Source: Thiocapsa rosea (lineage in GTDB: Bacteria > Pseudomonadota > Gammaproteobacteria > Chromatiales > Chromatiaceae). From it: a DNA stretch of 64,000 nucleotides. The position numbers were made by a program, and so were the translations under genes. Within the stretch, counting starts at the first letter, position 1, and each line of letters begins with the position of its first letter. The stretch spans positions 4,878,501 to 4,942,500 of the forward strand of contig NZ_RBXL01000001.1 of NCBI RefSeq assembly GCF_003634315.1, given 5' to 3'. This document shows positions 31,106 to 41,900 of the stretch, piece by piece. Under the pieces are notes generated by a model. The model was given only the letters and a program-made list of their open reading frames with translations, was not told the DNA's origin and made no database searches.

Positions 31106-32755
31106 TCAGGCGCGGCGGCCCTGGATGAAGTCGTTCAGCAAGGTGCGCGTCGATGCATCGTGATCCCCGCCGACACGCCCGACGCGGAGCTCTTCGAGAA
31201 TCACCCCCGCAAGCTGTTTGCCGAGCTCCACGCCCCACTGGTCGAACGAGTTGATCCCCCAGAGTACGCCTTGTACGAAGATCCGATGTTCGTAGAGCGC
31301 AATCAAGGCCCCCAGCGTAAAAGGCGTCAGGCGCTCCATCAGGATGCTGTTGGTGGGTCGGTTTCCGGGGAAGGTCCGATGATGTGCGAGGAACTGCGCC
31401 CGCTCCTTGGGCACCCCGGCGCTCAGCATCTCGGCGAGCGCCTCCTCCGTGGTGCGCCCGCGCATCAGGGCCTCGGTTTGCGCGAAGAAGTTGGCCATGA
31501 GCTTTAAGTGGTGATCGCCGAGCTCGTTGTGGCTCTTGATCGCGCCGATGAAATCCGCCGGGATCAGTTGCGTGCCCTGATGAATGAGCTGGTAGAAGGC
31601 GTGTTGGCCGTCGGTGCCCGGCTCGCCCCAGACGACCGGGCCGGTGGTGTAGTCCACGACGACACCGTCGCGGGTCACGCCTTTGCCGTTGCTCTCCATA
31701 TCGCCTTGCTGAAGGTACGCCGGCAAGAGCCTCAGATACTGATCGTAGGGCAAGACCGCATGCGTTCGCGCACCCCAAAAATTGGCATACCAGACCCCGA
31801 GCAGACCCAGCACGACGGGCATGTTTTCGGCCGGCGGGGCGGTCCGGAAATGCTCGTCCATCGCGAAGGCGCCCTCGAGCAGCTCCACGAAGCGCTCGTA
31901 GCCGACAGCCAACGCGATCGGCAGACCGATGGCCGACCACAGCGAGTAGCGACCGCCGACCCAATCCCAGAACCCGAACATGTTCCGGGTGTCGATCCCG
32001 AACGCGGACACCTTCTCGGCATTGGTCGAGACTGCGACGAAGTGCTTGGCGACCGCCGCCGGGTCGCGCGCCGCCGCCAGCAGCCAGTCGCGCGCACTCG
32101 TGGCGTTGGTCATGGTCTCCTGGGTCGTGAAGGTCTTGGAGGCCACGATGAAGAGTGTGCGTGCCGGATCCAGGTCGTTGAGCGTTTCGAGGAGATGGGT
32201 CCCGTCGACGTTCGAGACGAAGTGGACCCGCAGGTCGTTGCTGCCGTAAGCGCCGAGCGCCGTGCAGACCATCTTGGGCCCGAGGTTGGAGCCGCCGATA
32301 CCGATGTTCACGACATCGCGGATAGACTGGCCCTGAAAGCCTTTCCAGGCGCCCGAGCGGACCAACCCGACGAACGACTCGAGACGCTCGAGCACGCGAT
32401 TGACCCCGGGCATCACGTCTTGGCCGTCCACCTGGATCGGCCGGTTGGAGCGATTACGCAAGGCGACGTGCAACACCGCGCGCTCCTCGGTGTTGTTGAT
32501 CGGTTCGCCTGCGAACATTCGCGCGATCCAACCACTCAAATCCGCGGTGTCGGACAGATCGAGCAGCAGCGCAAGGGTCTGCGGGGTGGCTAGGTTCTTG
32601 GAGTAATCCAGACGCAGCCCCGCGACAGACAGGCGCATCCTGTCGGCACGGCCGGGATCGGACGCAAAGAGATCGCGCATCGCGACATCCTGCATCTCTT
32701 GCCTGTGCTGCTCCAATGCCTGCCATGCAGGTGTTTGACTGATGAGCGACGTCAT
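31106..32755 (-). CDS. pgi: Glucose-6-phosphate isomerase
   Basis: Interconverts glucose 6-P and fructose 6-P. The 549-residue product matches E. coli-type Pgi. [14 protein letters not shown], the [15 protein letters not shown] phosphate-binding segment, the catalytic [13 protein letters not shown] and the C-terminal signature [18 protein letters not shown] are all present. ATG at 32755 has GGAG seven bases upstream; the frame is open 55 codons further without homology. zwf ends 61 bases upstream on the same strand, so zwf-pgi is likely one unit. Confidence 0.96.
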   Translation of the reverse strand: MTSLISQTPAWQALEQHRQEMQDVAMRDLFASDPGRADRMRLSVAGLRLDYSKNLATPQTLALLLDLSDTADLSGWIARMFAGEPINNTEERAVLHVALRNRSNRPIQVDGQDVMPGVNRVLERLESFVGLVRSGAWKGFQGQSIRDVVNIGIGGSNLGPKMVCTALGAYGSNDLRVHFVSNVDGTHLLETLNDLDPARTLFIVASKTFTTQETMTNATSARDWLLAAARDPAAVAKHFVAVSTNAEKVSAFGIDTRNMFGFWDWVGGRYSLWSAIGLPIALAVGYERFVELLEGAFAMDEHFRTAPPAENMPVVLGLLGVWYANFWGARTHAVLPYDQYLRLLPAYLQQGDMESNGKGVTRDGVVVDYTTGPVVWGEPGTDGQHAFYQLIHQGTQLIPADFIGAIKSHNELGDHHLKLMANFFAQTEALMRGRTTEEALAEMLSAGVPKERAQFLAHHRTFPGNRPTNSILMERLTPFTLGALIALYEHRIFVQGVLWGINSFDQWGVELGKQLAGVILEELRVGRVGGDHDASTRTLLNDFIQGRRA

Positions 32756-32816
32756 GAAGTTCTCCTGATAAGGCATCGACAAATTTTGCGGCTTCCCGGC
32801 GCGACGATCTCGCAAC

Positions 32817-34292
32817 TCACGCGTCCATCCCCTCGCGCCAAGACTGATCGTCCCGGTCAAACAAGCGGTTGGCCTCGGGCGGACCGCAGGACCCGGCCGG
32901 ATAGGTCTGGATGAAGTCACGCTCTGTGGACCACAGCTTCAGCACCGGATCGACCACCCGCCAAGCCCAATCGACCTCGTCGAAGCGCAGAAAATGGGTA
33001 TGGTCGCCCTCGATCACGTCCAGGATGAGCGCCTCGTAGGCGTCGATCTGCTCGGAGGGGATGGTGCACCGGCTCGCGTCCAACCGCTCGGTCTGGGTGC
33101 GCATCTCGAGTCCGGGTTGCTTGACCTGGATCTCCATGCGGATGCACTCGTTGGGCTGGATATTGAGCAGCAGCCAGTTGGGCTTGAGCTGTTCGATGGC
33201 CGTATAGCGGAACAACTGCTGCGGCGGATGCTTGAACCGGATGGCGATCAGGGAGTTGCTGCGGGCAAGCCGCTTACCCGTGCGCAGATAAAAGGGTACG
33301 TTGCGCCAGCGCCAGTTGTCGATGTAGAGCTTCAGCGAGGCATAGGTCTCGGTGGTGCTGTTGTGTCCGACGCCGGGCTCGTCGCGATAGCCCGCAACCT
33401 TGCTTCCGCCGGAAGCGCCTGGTCCGTATTGTGCGCGAAAGGCTTGGGCATGCACCGCCTCGCGCGGGATCGGGCGGATGGAGCGCAGGACCTTGACCTT
33501 CTCGTCGCGCAGCGCCTCGGCATCCAGACAGGGCGGCGGCTCCATCGCCACCAGGGTCAGCATCTGCAGGAGATGACTCTGGATCATGTCGCGCATGGCG
33601 CCCACACCGTCGTAGAAGCCGGCACGCTCCCCGATTCCGGCTGACTCGGCGTGCGAGATCTGGACGTGATCGATGTAGTTGCGATTCCAAAGGGGCTCGA
33701 GCATCAGATTGGCGAAGCGGAACACCAAGATGTTCTGAACCGTGCTCTTGCCCAGATAGTGATCGATGCGAAAGATCTGCGACTCGCCGAAACAACGCTG
33801 GATGCGGCGATCGAGGATGGCCGCGCTCTCGAGGTCGAAACCGAAGGGTTTCTCGACCACCAGGCGCGACCAACGTCCGTCCTCGGCGTTCAGGCCCTGA
33901 GCGGCCAGGTTGTCGACGATACCGCCGTAATGCTTCGGCGCCACCGCCAGATAGGTCATGAGGTTGGCCGGGAAGTCCGTCTCCCCGCGCAGTCGTTCGG
34001 ACAGGCGCACGTAACCGGCGGACTCCTCCAGGTCGCCTTCGACGAAGCGCATCCGACCGAGAAGACGCTCCAAGACAGGCGCGTGGGTGGCGCCGGGCAG
34101 GCGTTCGGCGAGCCTCGCCCGGACCTCCTCGCGCCAGTCCTCGTCCGACCAGGGGCGTCGGCCGAATCCGATGATCCGAGTCTCGGGATGGAGACGTTCC
34201 GCCGCCTCGATGTGATAGAGCGCCGGGAGCAGCTTGATGCTCACCAGGTTACCCGTCGAGCCGAAGATCAGGATGGTGCAGGGATCCAGCAT
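32817..34292 (-). CDS. zwf: Glucose-6-phosphate 1-dehydrogenase
   Basis: NAD(P)-dependent oxidation of glucose 6-P, entry to the oxidative pentose phosphate pathway. The 491-residue protein has the substrate/active-site motif [13 protein letters not shown] and [10 protein letters not shown]. The coenzyme fingerprint reads [17 protein letters not shown], where many relatives have G-D-L followed by basic residues; this might change NAD/NADP preference but is not proof. Divergent from glgA with a 111-base shared control region. Confidence 0.95.
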   Translation of the reverse strand: MLDPCTILIFGSTGNLVSIKLLPALYHIEAAERLHPETRIIGFGRRPWSDEDWREEVRARLAERLPGATHAPVLERLLGRMRFVEGDLEESAGYVRLSERLRGETDFPANLMTYLAVAPKHYGGIVDNLAAQGLNAEDGRWSRLVVEKPFGFDLESAAILDRRIQRCFGESQIFRIDHYLGKSTVQNILVFRFANLMLEPLWNRNYIDHVQISHAESAGIGERAGFYDGVGAMRDMIQSHLLQMLTLVAMEPPPCLDAEALRDEKVKVLRSIRPIPREAVHAQAFRAQYGPGASGGSKVAGYRDEPGVGHNSTTETYASLKLYIDNWRWRNVPFYLRTGKRLARSNSLIAIRFKHPPQQLFRYTAIEQLKPNWLLLNIQPNECIRMEIQVKQPGLEMRTQTERLDASRCTIPSEQIDAYEALILDVIEGDHTHFLRFDEVDWAWRVVDPVLKLWSTERDFIQTYPAGSCGPPEANRLFDRDDQSWREGMDA

Positions 34293-34403
34293 GGACTTGG
34301 TGCCTCGGTCGCGGACAAATGTGATAACGTGAGCCCTGTCATACTGTTGCCAAGCCAGGCGTGCCGCGCCGGCAACCGCTTCGCTCGAAATTAGGGACCC
34401 TCC

Positions 34404-35966
34404 ATGGAGCCATCGCTTCTTCTATCCCCGGACATTACCGCGCCGGAGCGGCCGCTGCATATCCTCGTGGCGAGCAGCGAGGCTCATCCGCTGATCAAAA
34501 CCGGCGGGCTCGCCGATGTCGCCGCCAGCCTGCCGGCGGCATTGCGCGACCTGGGTCACGACGCGCGGCTGATCCTCCCGGCCTATCCTCGCGCGGCACG
34601 CCAGTTGCGCGAGACCAAGATCCTCTGCGAGATGAAGATCCCGACGAGCCGCACCCAGGTGCGCATCCTCGAGGGCAAGCATCCGGATCACGACCTGCCG
34701 ATCTATCTGGTCGACGCACCCGAGCACTTCTGTCGCGAAGGCAACCCCTATACCGACCTCAGCGGACGCGATTGGGGCGACAACGCCGAGCGCTTCCTGC
34801 TGTTCTGTCGGGTCATCGCCCTGATCGCCCGTGGGCTTCCGGCAGTCGGCTGGCAACCGGATGTGCTGCACGGGAACGACTGGCAAACCGGGCTGGCTCC
34901 GGCGCTCTTTCAGGATCTGCCCAGACCTCCCGCAAGCGTGTTTACGATCCATAATCTCGCCTACCAGGGTCTGTTCGATCGTGCGACCTTCGACCGCCTC
35001 GGCCTGCCGCCTGCGCTCTGGAGTGTCTCGGGCTTGGAGTTCCATCAGAGGATGTCCTTCATCAAGGGCGGGATCATCTTCTCCGACCGGGTCAACACCG
35101 TCAGCCCATGCTATGCCATGGAGGTGCGCACGGCACGGTTTGGATTTGGCCTCGACGGACTGCTGCGCCAGATCGGCAGCCGCTTCAGCGGCATCCTCAA
35201 CGGGGTGGATTATCGGGTCTGGGACCCGCTGACAGATCCTTTCATCCTCCAATGCTATGACCCGGAGACCTTCGGACTCAAGGCGGAGAACAAGCTCGAC
35301 ATCCAACGCGAGGTCGGACTGCCGCGCAACGAGGACGCCTTACTGCTGGGCTATATCGGACGCCTCGTCGAGCAGAAGGGTGTGGACCTGATCCTTGCCA
35401 TGCTCCCGCGGCTTCTCGAAGACCCGCGCATCCAAGTCGTCTTCCAGGGCACCGGAGACCGCGGCACGGAACAGGCGCTTTTGGCCATCGCGGCCCTGTA
35501 TCCGCGTCAGGTGGGCGTTTTCATCGAGTACGAGGAGGCGCGGGCGCATCGTATCGAGGCCGGCTCGGACGCCTTCTTGATGCCGTCGCGCTTCGAGCCT
35601 TGCGGGCTCAACCAGATCTACAGCCTGCGGTACGGGACTCCGCCCATCGCCCACCGCACCGGCGGGCTGGCCGACACCGTGGTCCACGCGACCCCGGCCA
35701 CGCTCGCCGACGGCACCGCGACCGGCTTTCTGTTCGAGGAACCACGTGCCGACGCCCTGCTCGACGCCGTCCGACAGGCGCTGCAGCTGTATCGCGACGA
35801 CCCGCAGACGTGGCAGAGGCTCGCAACGACGGGGATGCAGCAGGACTTCAGTTGGGAGGCAAGCGCACGCGGCTATGTGCGGCTTTATGCCGAGGCGATC
35901 GCCGAGCGGGCGATCACGGCGGAGACGGATCAGGCGAGCGGCCAGGCGAGTGCCGCGGTGGCGTAA
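34404..35966 (+). CDS. glgA: Glycogen synthase (ADP-glucose type)
   Basis: GT5 glycosyltransferase elongating alpha-1,4-glucan from ADP-glucose. The 520-residue product carries KTGGLADV near residue 32 (ADP-glucose binding), HGNDWQTGL, and the C-terminal active-site region [22 protein letters not shown]. The first 18 residues before [10 protein letters not shown] are a short extension. Together with zwf and pgi it forms a hexose-phosphate gene group; its regulation is not evident. Confidence 0.95.
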   Translation: MEPSLLLSPDITAPERPLHILVASSEAHPLIKTGGLADVAASLPAALRDLGHDARLILPAYPRAARQLRETKILCEMKIPTSRTQVRILEGKHPDHDLPIYLVDAPEHFCREGNPYTDLSGRDWGDNAERFLLFCRVIALIARGLPAVGWQPDVLHGNDWQTGLAPALFQDLPRPPASVFTIHNLAYQGLFDRATFDRLGLPPALWSVSGLEFHQRMSFIKGGIIFSDRVNTVSPCYAMEVRTARFGFGLDGLLRQIGSRFSGILNGVDYRVWDPLTDPFILQCYDPETFGLKAENKLDIQREVGLPRNEDALLLGYIGRLVEQKGVDLILAMLPRLLEDPRIQVVFQGTGDRGTEQALLAIAALYPRQVGVFIEYEEARAHRIEAGSDAFLMPSRFEPCGLNQIYSLRYGTPPIAHRTGGLADTVVHATPATLADGTATGFLFEEPRADALLDAVRQALQLYRDDPQTWQRLATTGMQQDFSWEASARGYVRLYAEAIAERAITAETDQASGQASAAVA

Positions 35967-35982
35967 CCGCCCGGTCGGGCGG
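35967..35982 (+). terminator. Hairpin directly after glgA
   Basis: CCGCCC / GGGCGG with a 4-base loop begins the base after the glgA stop. There is no T-run, so at best it is a factor-assisted or weak terminator in the 113-base gap between convergent glgA and panD. Confidence 0.3.
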
Positions 35983-36079
35983 AGTCCAGTGGGGAGTCTA
36001 TGGGTTGGCGTCTGCGGATCGCGTGTGCGGACAGCTGCCCGGTGCCGGCGTCGTTGGCGGGGCGCCCCTTCGCGCGGGG

Positions 36080-36460
36080 TTAGGCCACCTGAGCCGGGAT
36101 GAAATCCCCGGTGCGGGTCACACGGTTGTGCTCGTTGAGATAGACGAGCGCCGGCTTGTGGGCATCGGCCTCGGCCTCCGTCATGGCGGCGTAGGCGCAG
36201 ATGATCACGCGATCGCCCGGCGCGGCCTTGTGCGCTGCGGCCCCATTGACCGAGATCACACGCGAGCCGGGCTCGGCACGGATGGCGTAGGTCGTGAACC
36301 GCTCGCCGTTGGTGACGTTGTAGATCTGAATCTGCTCGTACTCGCGAATGCCTGCGAGGGTCAACAGCTCCTCGTCGATGGCACAGGAGCCTTCGTAATC
36401 GACTTCCGCATGGGTCACGCGCGCCCGATGCAATTTGCACTTCAACAAGGTCAGATGCAT
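36080..36460 (-). CDS. panD: Aspartate 1-decarboxylase
   Basis: Makes beta-alanine for pantothenate. The 126-residue proenzyme cleaves itself between Gly24 and Ser25 (YEGSCAID) to form the pyruvoyl cofactor; Lys9 ([10 protein letters not shown] region), Tyr58 ([10 protein letters not shown]) and the NGAAAHK segment are present. GGAGG lies 10 bases before the ATG at 36460. Last gene of panB-panC-panD. No separate panZ-type activator is seen nearby. Confidence 0.97.
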   Translation of the reverse strand: MHLTLLKCKLHRARVTHAEVDYEGSCAIDEELLTLAGIREYEQIQIYNVTNGERFTTYAIRAEPGSRVISVNGAAAHKAAPGDRVIICAYAAMTEAEADAHKPALVYLNEHNRVTRTGDFIPAQVA

Positions 36461-36541
36461 GTCTTGAATCCTCCGAAAGGCCGGGATGGCCGCGTCTTCG
36501 TGCCCTGAACGAAGCGCTCTCGATCTAAGAATCGGCGTAGT

Positions 36542-37420
36542 TTACCGCAGCGTTTGTTGCAGCGCAGCATTCGCGTCGGGCTGCACCCTGAGATTGTCGA
36601 TCAGACGCGCTTGGCCAAGATAGGCGGCGGCGAGGATCACCAGATCTCGGTCGGCCTGCGTGGCCGGGCGCAGGTCGTGCGTCGCGCGGACTCGGACATA
36701 GTCTGGGGCTAAACCGGCCTCGCGCAAAGCGTCCTCGGCCTCGCGCTCAACCGACGCGGCAGCAGTCCCTGCCAGCAAGGATTGCCGAGCCGCCGTCAAC
36801 ACCCGCCGCAGTGCCGGGGCGCGCGCCCGCTCCGACGGGGAAAGGTAGCCGTTGCGCGAGCTCATGGCGAGACCGTCGGGCTCGCGTACCGTCGGCACGC
36901 CGACGATCTCCACCGGCATGGCCAGATCCTCGACCATCCGCCGGATCACCAAGAGCTGCTGAAAATCCTTCTCGCCGAACAGTGCGACATCGGGCTGTAC
37001 CATATTGAAGAGCTTGCACACCACGGTCGCCACGCCGCGAAAATGTCCGGGGCGGCTCTCGCCGCAGAGGACATCGGAGAGCCCCGGCACCTCCACGCGC
37101 GTCTGCGCCTCGCTGCCGCGCGGGTAGACGGTCGCAACATTCGGGGCAAACACGAGGTCGCAACCCGCCGCCTCGAGCAGCTCCCGATCGCGTGCCAAGG
37201 TCCGCGGATAGGCGTCCAAATCCTCGGCAGGACCGAACTGCATGGGGTTGACGAAGATGCTTGCGACCACGCGCGGCGCGCGCGCGCGGGCCTCCGCGAT
37301 CAAGGTCAGATGCCCGGCATGTAGATTGCCCATGGTCGGGACGAAGGCGACGCGCTCGCCCGCCCCACGCCAGGCCCTGACCTGCTCACGGAGGTCTTCC
37401 AGCGTTTCGATTGTTTTCAT
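36542..37420 (-). CDS. panC: Pantoate--beta-alanine ligase
   Basis: ATP-dependent condensation of pantoate and beta-alanine. The 292-residue protein has the nucleotidyltransferase HIGH-like motif in [12 protein letters not shown], the pantoate-binding FVNPMQF and the [15 protein letters not shown] segment. ATG at 37420 is preceded by AAAAGGG. It lies 63 bases after panB and 81 before panD. Confidence 0.97.
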   Translation of the reverse strand: MKTIETLEDLREQVRAWRGAGERVAFVPTMGNLHAGHLTLIAEARARAPRVVASIFVNPMQFGPAEDLDAYPRTLARDRELLEAAGCDLVFAPNVATVYPRGSEAQTRVEVPGLSDVLCGESRPGHFRGVATVVCKLFNMVQPDVALFGEKDFQQLLVIRRMVEDLAMPVEIVGVPTVREPDGLAMSSRNGYLSPSERARAPALRRVLTAARQSLLAGTAAASVEREAEDALREAGLAPDYVRVRATHDLRPATQADRDLVILAAAYLGQARLIDNLRVQPDANAALQQTLR

Positions 37421-37483
37421 TGCCCTTTTCCGCTACCGCGGCCAACAGTGCCTGTTCGGCTTGAATTCGGCATCGCTCCGGCG

Positions 37484-38287
37484 TCAATACGGTGTCTCGT
37501 CACGACCGGGGAACTCATGCGCCTTGACCGCTCGGACATAGGCCGCGACGGCATCCCCGATCGAACCCTGCCCGGTCATGAAATTTCGACTGAAGCTCGG
37601 CGGACGACCCGGATTGAGCCCCAGCATGTCGTAGAGCACGAGCACCTGGCCATCGCATCCTGCCCCGGCGCCGATCCCGATGACCGGAATGGCCAGGGTC
37701 AAGGCGATCTCGGAGGCCAAAGCCGCAGGAACGCACTCCAAGACCAAGAGGCTCGCACCGGCCTCCTGCATGGTGATGGCATCGTGCCGGATCGCCTCCG
37801 CCGAGGCATGGTCCCGGCCCTGGAAACGATACCCGCCGATGCGGTGCACAGACTGCGGCAGAAGTCCCAAATGGGCGCACACGGGGACACCTTGCTCGGT
37901 GAGGCGCCGGACCGTTTCCAGCATCGGCGCCCCGCCCTCGAGCTTGACGACCTCCGCCCCGCCCTCCTGCATCAGCCGCCCGGCCGCGTCGATCGCGCGC
38001 TCGGGCGTCGCGTAGGCGAGAAAGGGCAGATCCACGACAAGCAGTGCCCGCCCCCGTCCGCGCGAGACACAGGCCGCGTGATAGACCATCTGCTCGAGGG
38101 TGACCGGCACGGTCGTGCGGTGCCCCTGAAGGACCATCCCGAGAGAATCCCCGACCAGCATCAGATCGACACCTGCCGTCTCGAGCAGGCGTGCGAAGCT
38201 GGCGTCGTAACAGGTAAGAGAAGCGATACGCTCGCCCTTCGCCTTCATACCGGCGAGGGTGGCGACCGAGATCGGCGCGAGAGACAT
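37484..38287 (-). CDS. panB: 3-methyl-2-oxobutanoate hydroxymethyltransferase
   Basis: First committed step of pantothenate synthesis, adding a hydroxymethyl group to ketoisovalerate. The 267-residue TIM-barrel enzyme shows IASLTCYDASFA, the metal-binding VDLMLVGDSLGMV, and VIGIGAGAGCDGQVLV. ATG at 38287 has GGAG upstream. It follows pcnB by 93 bases; folK, which usually lies between pcnB and panB in gammaproteobacteria, is missing here. Confidence 0.97.
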   Translation of the reverse strand: MSLAPISVATLAGMKAKGERIASLTCYDASFARLLETAGVDLMLVGDSLGMVLQGHRTTVPVTLEQMVYHAACVSRGRGRALLVVDLPFLAYATPERAIDAAGRLMQEGGAEVVKLEGGAPMLETVRRLTEQGVPVCAHLGLLPQSVHRIGGYRFQGRDHASAEAIRHDAITMQEAGASLLVLECVPAALASEIALTLAIPVIGIGAGAGCDGQVLVLYDMLGLNPGRPPSFSRNFMTGQGSIGDAVAAYVRAVKAHEFPGRDETPY

Positions 38288-38380
38288 GGTTGACTCCGAG
38301 GGTCAGGCTCGATATGAGCGAGGATAGTGGCCGAGATCGAGCAACGCTACCCCGCGCTCGATCAGGTCTAGGTTGGCGAA

Positions 38381-39748
38381 TCAGCCACCGCTGTCCACAA
38401 CGCCCGTCGCCCCCGTCCCCGGACCTGCGCCATCTCCCGTCTTGCGCCGCCGCGGACGACGCCGCCGCCGTTTGGCACCCCCTTCGGTCATGGTCGCGCG
38501 CTCCTGCCCGCTCGCCTCTTGGAAGCGCGTCCACCAGGCCGCCAGCTCCGGGTCCGCCTCGCCGGCCTCCGCTCGCAGGACTAGGAAGTCATACGCAGCC
38601 CGGAACCGCGGATGCGTCACCAGGCGCTGCGGACGCTTGCCGTCACGCTGCTCGAGGCGAGGCTGCATCGACCAGATCTCGCGCATCGGCAGCGAGAATC
38701 GCTTCGGGATCGCAACGAGGGATTGCTGCTGCGAACAGATCTCGCTCGCCGCCAGGAACATCGCCTCGTTGGCGGCCTCCCCGCCGGCCAGATACTCCTC
38801 GAAACGTCGGCGGACCGGCTCCCAGAGAAGCACGCCGAACAGGAAGGCCGGCGTGACGGACTTGTCCTCGTGCAGTCGCTTGTCGGTATTGGCCAAACCG
38901 CGACTGACGAAGGTGAGCGGAAACCCATGGTCTTCCCGCGCCAAGCAGTCCTCGGTTGCCGGGAACAACTCCCCGAAGAGCCCGTACTGGCGCAGCTTCT
39001 CGAAGACGCCGAGGCCATACCCCGAATGAAAGAGCTTGATCAGCTCGTCGAAGAGTCGCGCCGGGGCGATGTCGGCAAGCAGATGGGCGAGCTCGAACAA
39101 CGGCTGCTCGGTCTGCTGTTCGATCGTAAACCCCAGCTTGCAGGCAAAGCGCACCGCCCGGAGCATCCGCACCGGATCCTCGCGATAGCGCTGCTCCGGA
39201 TCCCCGATCAGACGCAGCCGACCGGCCTTGATGTCCTCGAGCCCGTCGGCGTAATCGATGAGCGAAAAATCGGCGATGTTGTAATAGAGTGCATTGACCG
39301 TGAAATCCCGGCGCAAGGCGTCCTCGGCAATGGTGCCGTAGGTGTTGTCTCGGAGGATCCGACCGTTCTCCATCTGCCGGTCGTTTTCGTCGCCCTCCGA
39401 GGTCGTGGTCCCTCGGAAGGTCGCCACCTCGATGATTTCACGCCCGAAATGGACATGGGCCAGGCGAAAACGCCGCCCGATCAGACGACAGTTGCGAAAG
39501 ACCTGCCGGACCTCTTCGGGCGTCGCATCGGTCGCCACGTCGAAATCCTTCGGCTCGTGGCCGAGCAAAAGGTCACGCACGCCGCCGCCGACCAAATGGG
39601 CTTGGAAATTCTCTTGTTTTAGACGGTAGAGCACCTTGAGTGCGTTCTCGCTGATGTTCGCGCGCGAGATCCCGTGCTCGGGCCGAGGCACGATCAAAGG
39701 GGTCGCCGCGATCGCGTCCGAGCTCGTGTTTTGGAAAGGTTCCTGCAT
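38381..39748 (-). CDS. pcnB: Poly(A) polymerase I
   Basis: Adds 3' poly(A) tails that promote RNA decay. The 455-residue product has the nucleotidyltransferase motif VGGGVRDLLLG and KDFDVATDATPEEV with catalytic Asps; RRFRLAHVHFG and ARRDF-type DALRRDFTVNALYY distinguish it from CCA-adding enzymes. The C-terminal tail is very basic (KRRRRRPRRRK), typical of PcnB RNA binding. I start at the ATG at 39748 with AAAGG upstream; 41 more open codons upstream look noncoding. Confidence 0.94.
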   Translation of the reverse strand: MQEPFQNTSSDAIAATPLIVPRPEHGISRANISENALKVLYRLKQENFQAHLVGGGVRDLLLGHEPKDFDVATDATPEEVRQVFRNCRLIGRRFRLAHVHFGREIIEVATFRGTTTSEGDENDRQMENGRILRDNTYGTIAEDALRRDFTVNALYYNIADFSLIDYADGLEDIKAGRLRLIGDPEQRYREDPVRMLRAVRFACKLGFTIEQQTEQPLFELAHLLADIAPARLFDELIKLFHSGYGLGVFEKLRQYGLFGELFPATEDCLAREDHGFPLTFVSRGLANTDKRLHEDKSVTPAFLFGVLLWEPVRRRFEEYLAGGEAANEAMFLAASEICSQQQSLVAIPKRFSLPMREIWSMQPRLEQRDGKRPQRLVTHPRFRAAYDFLVLRAEAGEADPELAAWWTRFQEASGQERATMTEGGAKRRRRRPRRRKTGDGAGPGTGATGVVDSGG

Positions 39749-39878
39749 CACCTTTTCGGAGGAATTCCTGATCGCTGAGGGCCGCACCCACAAAGGCGAC
39801 ACCCGGTGCCGAGCACGACGGGGCGCGGGAATGCGGCCGTTGGTAAGAGCCGTTGGTAAGAGAAAGGTCACAGCCGGC

Positions 39879-39906
39879 TTGTAGAGCGCCGTGATGCGCG
39901 TATAAT
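39879..39906 (+). promoter_or_regulatory. Candidate sigma-70 promoter of tRNA-Glu
   Basis: A perfect TATAAT at 39901-39906 lies 16 bases after TTGTAG (39879-39884) and 24 bases before the tRNA gene. A GC-rich stretch (CGCGTTTCCACGCCGC) follows the -10 box, as expected for a stringently controlled stable-RNA promoter. Confidence 0.7.
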
Positions 39907-39930
39907 ACGCGTTTCCACGCCGCAGTACCT

Positions 39931-40005
39931 GCTCCCTTCGTCTAGCGGTTAGGACGCTGGCCTCTCACGCCGGTAACAGGGGTTCGAACCCCCTAGGGAG
40001 CGCCA
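39931..40005 (+). tRNA. tRNA-Glu, anticodon CTC
   Basis: 75 bases including an encoded CCA end. Acceptor stem GCTCCCT pairs with AGGGAGC; the D-loop region is CGTCTAGCGGTTAGGACG; the anticodon stem CTGGC/GCCGG holds loop CT-CTC-AC; the T arm is CAGGGGTTCGAACCCCC-type. The CTC anticodon reads GAG, the preferred Glu codon in this GC-rich genome. It sits between divergent pcnB and ffh. Confidence 0.96.
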
Positions 40006-40312
40006 ATCGCAAGCCAATGATCTAAAAGCCCATTCTGACTCGATCATGGCGCCCGCCTCGGGTGCAAAAGCATCTTTACCGTATTTCTGCACGGTCCTCG
40101 TCACGCTCGCGCCGATGGCAGTCGCCCGTCGACTCGTCGAACGCTGGCGGGGGAAGTGCATCCGGTCAGGCTCGGCTCTTCCATCCCGGACGACGGGACC
40201 GGCTGCAGGCTCCCGGAGAGCGACAGCCTTCCGCTCGAACATCCGCGAGCCGCCACCTTCGGCGTGCAATGCCGGGCCGTTCCGGCATTGCAGAACCGCC
40301 GACGCCGGCCAA
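40006..40312. other. 307-base gap between tRNA-Glu and the ffh 3' end
   Basis: No credible gene. It contains a perfect 11-bp hairpin near ffh (listed separately). The remaining sequence is A/T-poor and shows no family motif in any frame. Confidence 0.5.
40265..40292 (-). terminator. Perfect 11-bp hairpin downstream of ffh
   Basis: TGCAATGCCGG (40265-40275) and CCGGCATTGCA (40282-40292) pair exactly around a 6-base loop, starting 20 bases after the ffh stop on the minus strand. No T-run follows, so it may be a Rho-aided terminator or an mRNA-protecting stem. Confidence 0.45.
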
Positions 40313-41719
40313 CTACATCGGAAACCCACCCGGAGGCATGCCGCCCGGCGGGAAGCCCCCGCCCGGCGGAAAACCGCCGGGCATGCGCCCCTGCATGGAG
40401 CGCATCATCTTGGCCATGCCGCCACCCTTCATCTTCTTGAACACCTTCTGCATCTGAGCGAACTGCTTGAGCAGCCGGTTCACGTCCTGCACCTCGGTGC
40501 CTGATCCCGCAGCAATGCGACGCTTTCGCGAACCCTTGATCACGGCCGGAAAACGGCGCTCCTGCGGCGTCATCGAGTTGATGATGGCGATCAGCTTGCC
40601 CATCTCCTTGTCGCTGGCCTTGTTCTTGACATGCTCGGGGATCTGCCCCATGCCCGGGAGCTTGTCCATGAGGCTCATCATGCCGCCCATGTTCGCCATC
40701 TGATCGAGCTGCTCCTTGAAATCGGCGAGGTCGAACTCCTTGCCCTTCTTGAGCTTTTTGACCAGCTTCTCGGCCTTGTCCTTGTCGACCTTGGACTGGA
40801 CCTCCTCGACCAAGGACACCACGTCGCCCATCCCCAAGATGCGCGAGGCAACACGATCCGGATAAAAGGGCTCGAGTGCCGTGGTCTTCTCGCCGGTGCC
40901 GAGGAACTTGATCGGCTTGCCGGTGATGTGGCGGATCGAGAGGGCCGCACCGCCGCGGGCATCGCCGTCGGTCTTGGTGAGCACCACGCCGGTGAGCGGC
41001 AGTGCCTCGTCGAAGGCCTTTGCCGTATTGGCTGCATCCTGACCCGTCATGGCATCCACGACGAAGAGGGTCTCGATCGGCTTCAACGCAGCATGGACCG
41101 CCTTGATCTCGTCCATCATGGCCGAGTCGACATGCAGCCGGCCGGCGGTGTCGACGATCAGGACATCCTTGAAGTGCTTGCGCGCCGCATCGAGTGCGCG
41201 CTTGGCGATATCGATCGGGTTTTGATCGGGCGTGCTCGGATAGAATTCGGCTCCGACCTCGGTCGCGACCGTCTTCAACTGCTCGATGGCGGCGGGGCGG
41301 TAGACGTCGCAGCTCACGACCATCACCGTCTTACCCTGCTTCTCCTGCAGCCAGCGCGCGAGCTTGGCAACACTGGTCGTCTTGCCCGAGCCCTGCAGGC
41401 CCGCCATCAGCACCACGGCCGGCGGCTGGGCGGTCAGATCCAATTGCTCGTTGGCCTGCCCCATCAGCTTGACCAGCTCGTCGTTGACGATCTTGATCAT
41501 CACCTGACCCGGCGTCAGACTCCGGGTCACGGTCTCGCCGAGCGCCTTCTCGCGCACATCCTCGACGAACTGTCGCACCACCGGGAGTGCAACGTCGGCC
41601 TCCAGGAGCGCCATGCGCACCTGACGGACGGTTTCCTTGATGTTCTCTTCGGTCAGTCGACCCTGACCGCGCAGATTGTTCAGGACATCGCCGAAACGAT
41701 CCTGGAGATTCTCAAACAT
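40313..41719 (-). CDS. ffh: Signal recognition particle protein Ffh
   Basis: GTPase of the signal recognition particle; with 4.5S RNA it targets nascent membrane proteins to FtsY. 468 residues from the ATG at 41719. N and G domains include GLQGSGKTTSVAKLA, DTAGRLHVD and TKTDGDARGG; the C-terminal M domain is Met-rich and ends in repeated Gly/Pro/Met units (PPGGGFPPGGM). The open frame extends 43 codons upstream without homology. The gene is divergent from ypjD across repeat copy J, as ffh and ypjD are divergent in many gammaproteobacteria. Confidence 0.97.
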   Translation of the reverse strand: MFENLQDRFGDVLNNLRGQGRLTEENIKETVRQVRMALLEADVALPVVRQFVEDVREKALGETVTRSLTPGQVMIKIVNDELVKLMGQANEQLDLTAQPPAVVLMAGLQGSGKTTSVAKLARWLQEKQGKTVMVVSCDVYRPAAIEQLKTVATEVGAEFYPSTPDQNPIDIAKRALDAARKHFKDVLIVDTAGRLHVDSAMMDEIKAVHAALKPIETLFVVDAMTGQDAANTAKAFDEALPLTGVVLTKTDGDARGGAALSIRHITGKPIKFLGTGEKTTALEPFYPDRVASRILGMGDVVSLVEEVQSKVDKDKAEKLVKKLKKGKEFDLADFKEQLDQMANMGGMMSLMDKLPGMGQIPEHVKNKASDKEMGKLIAIINSMTPQERRFPAVIKGSRKRRIAAGSGTEVQDVNRLLKQFAQMQKVFKKMKGGGMAKMMRSMQGRMPGGFPPGGGFPPGGMPPGGFPM

Positions 41720-41900
41720 AGGATGGACCTCGATCCTCGTCGGGCCACGATGCCCGCACGGATATTCGATCTGAATTAGGCCGGCGTCGGCCCGGCCTGT
41801 CGCGAAAGTTCCGAGTATAATGCCCGCCACCGGCAGGCGATACGACAAGGCCCCGTCTCGACGACGTCAGGTTTGCGCTAGCCCCGTGGGCGACCCCACT

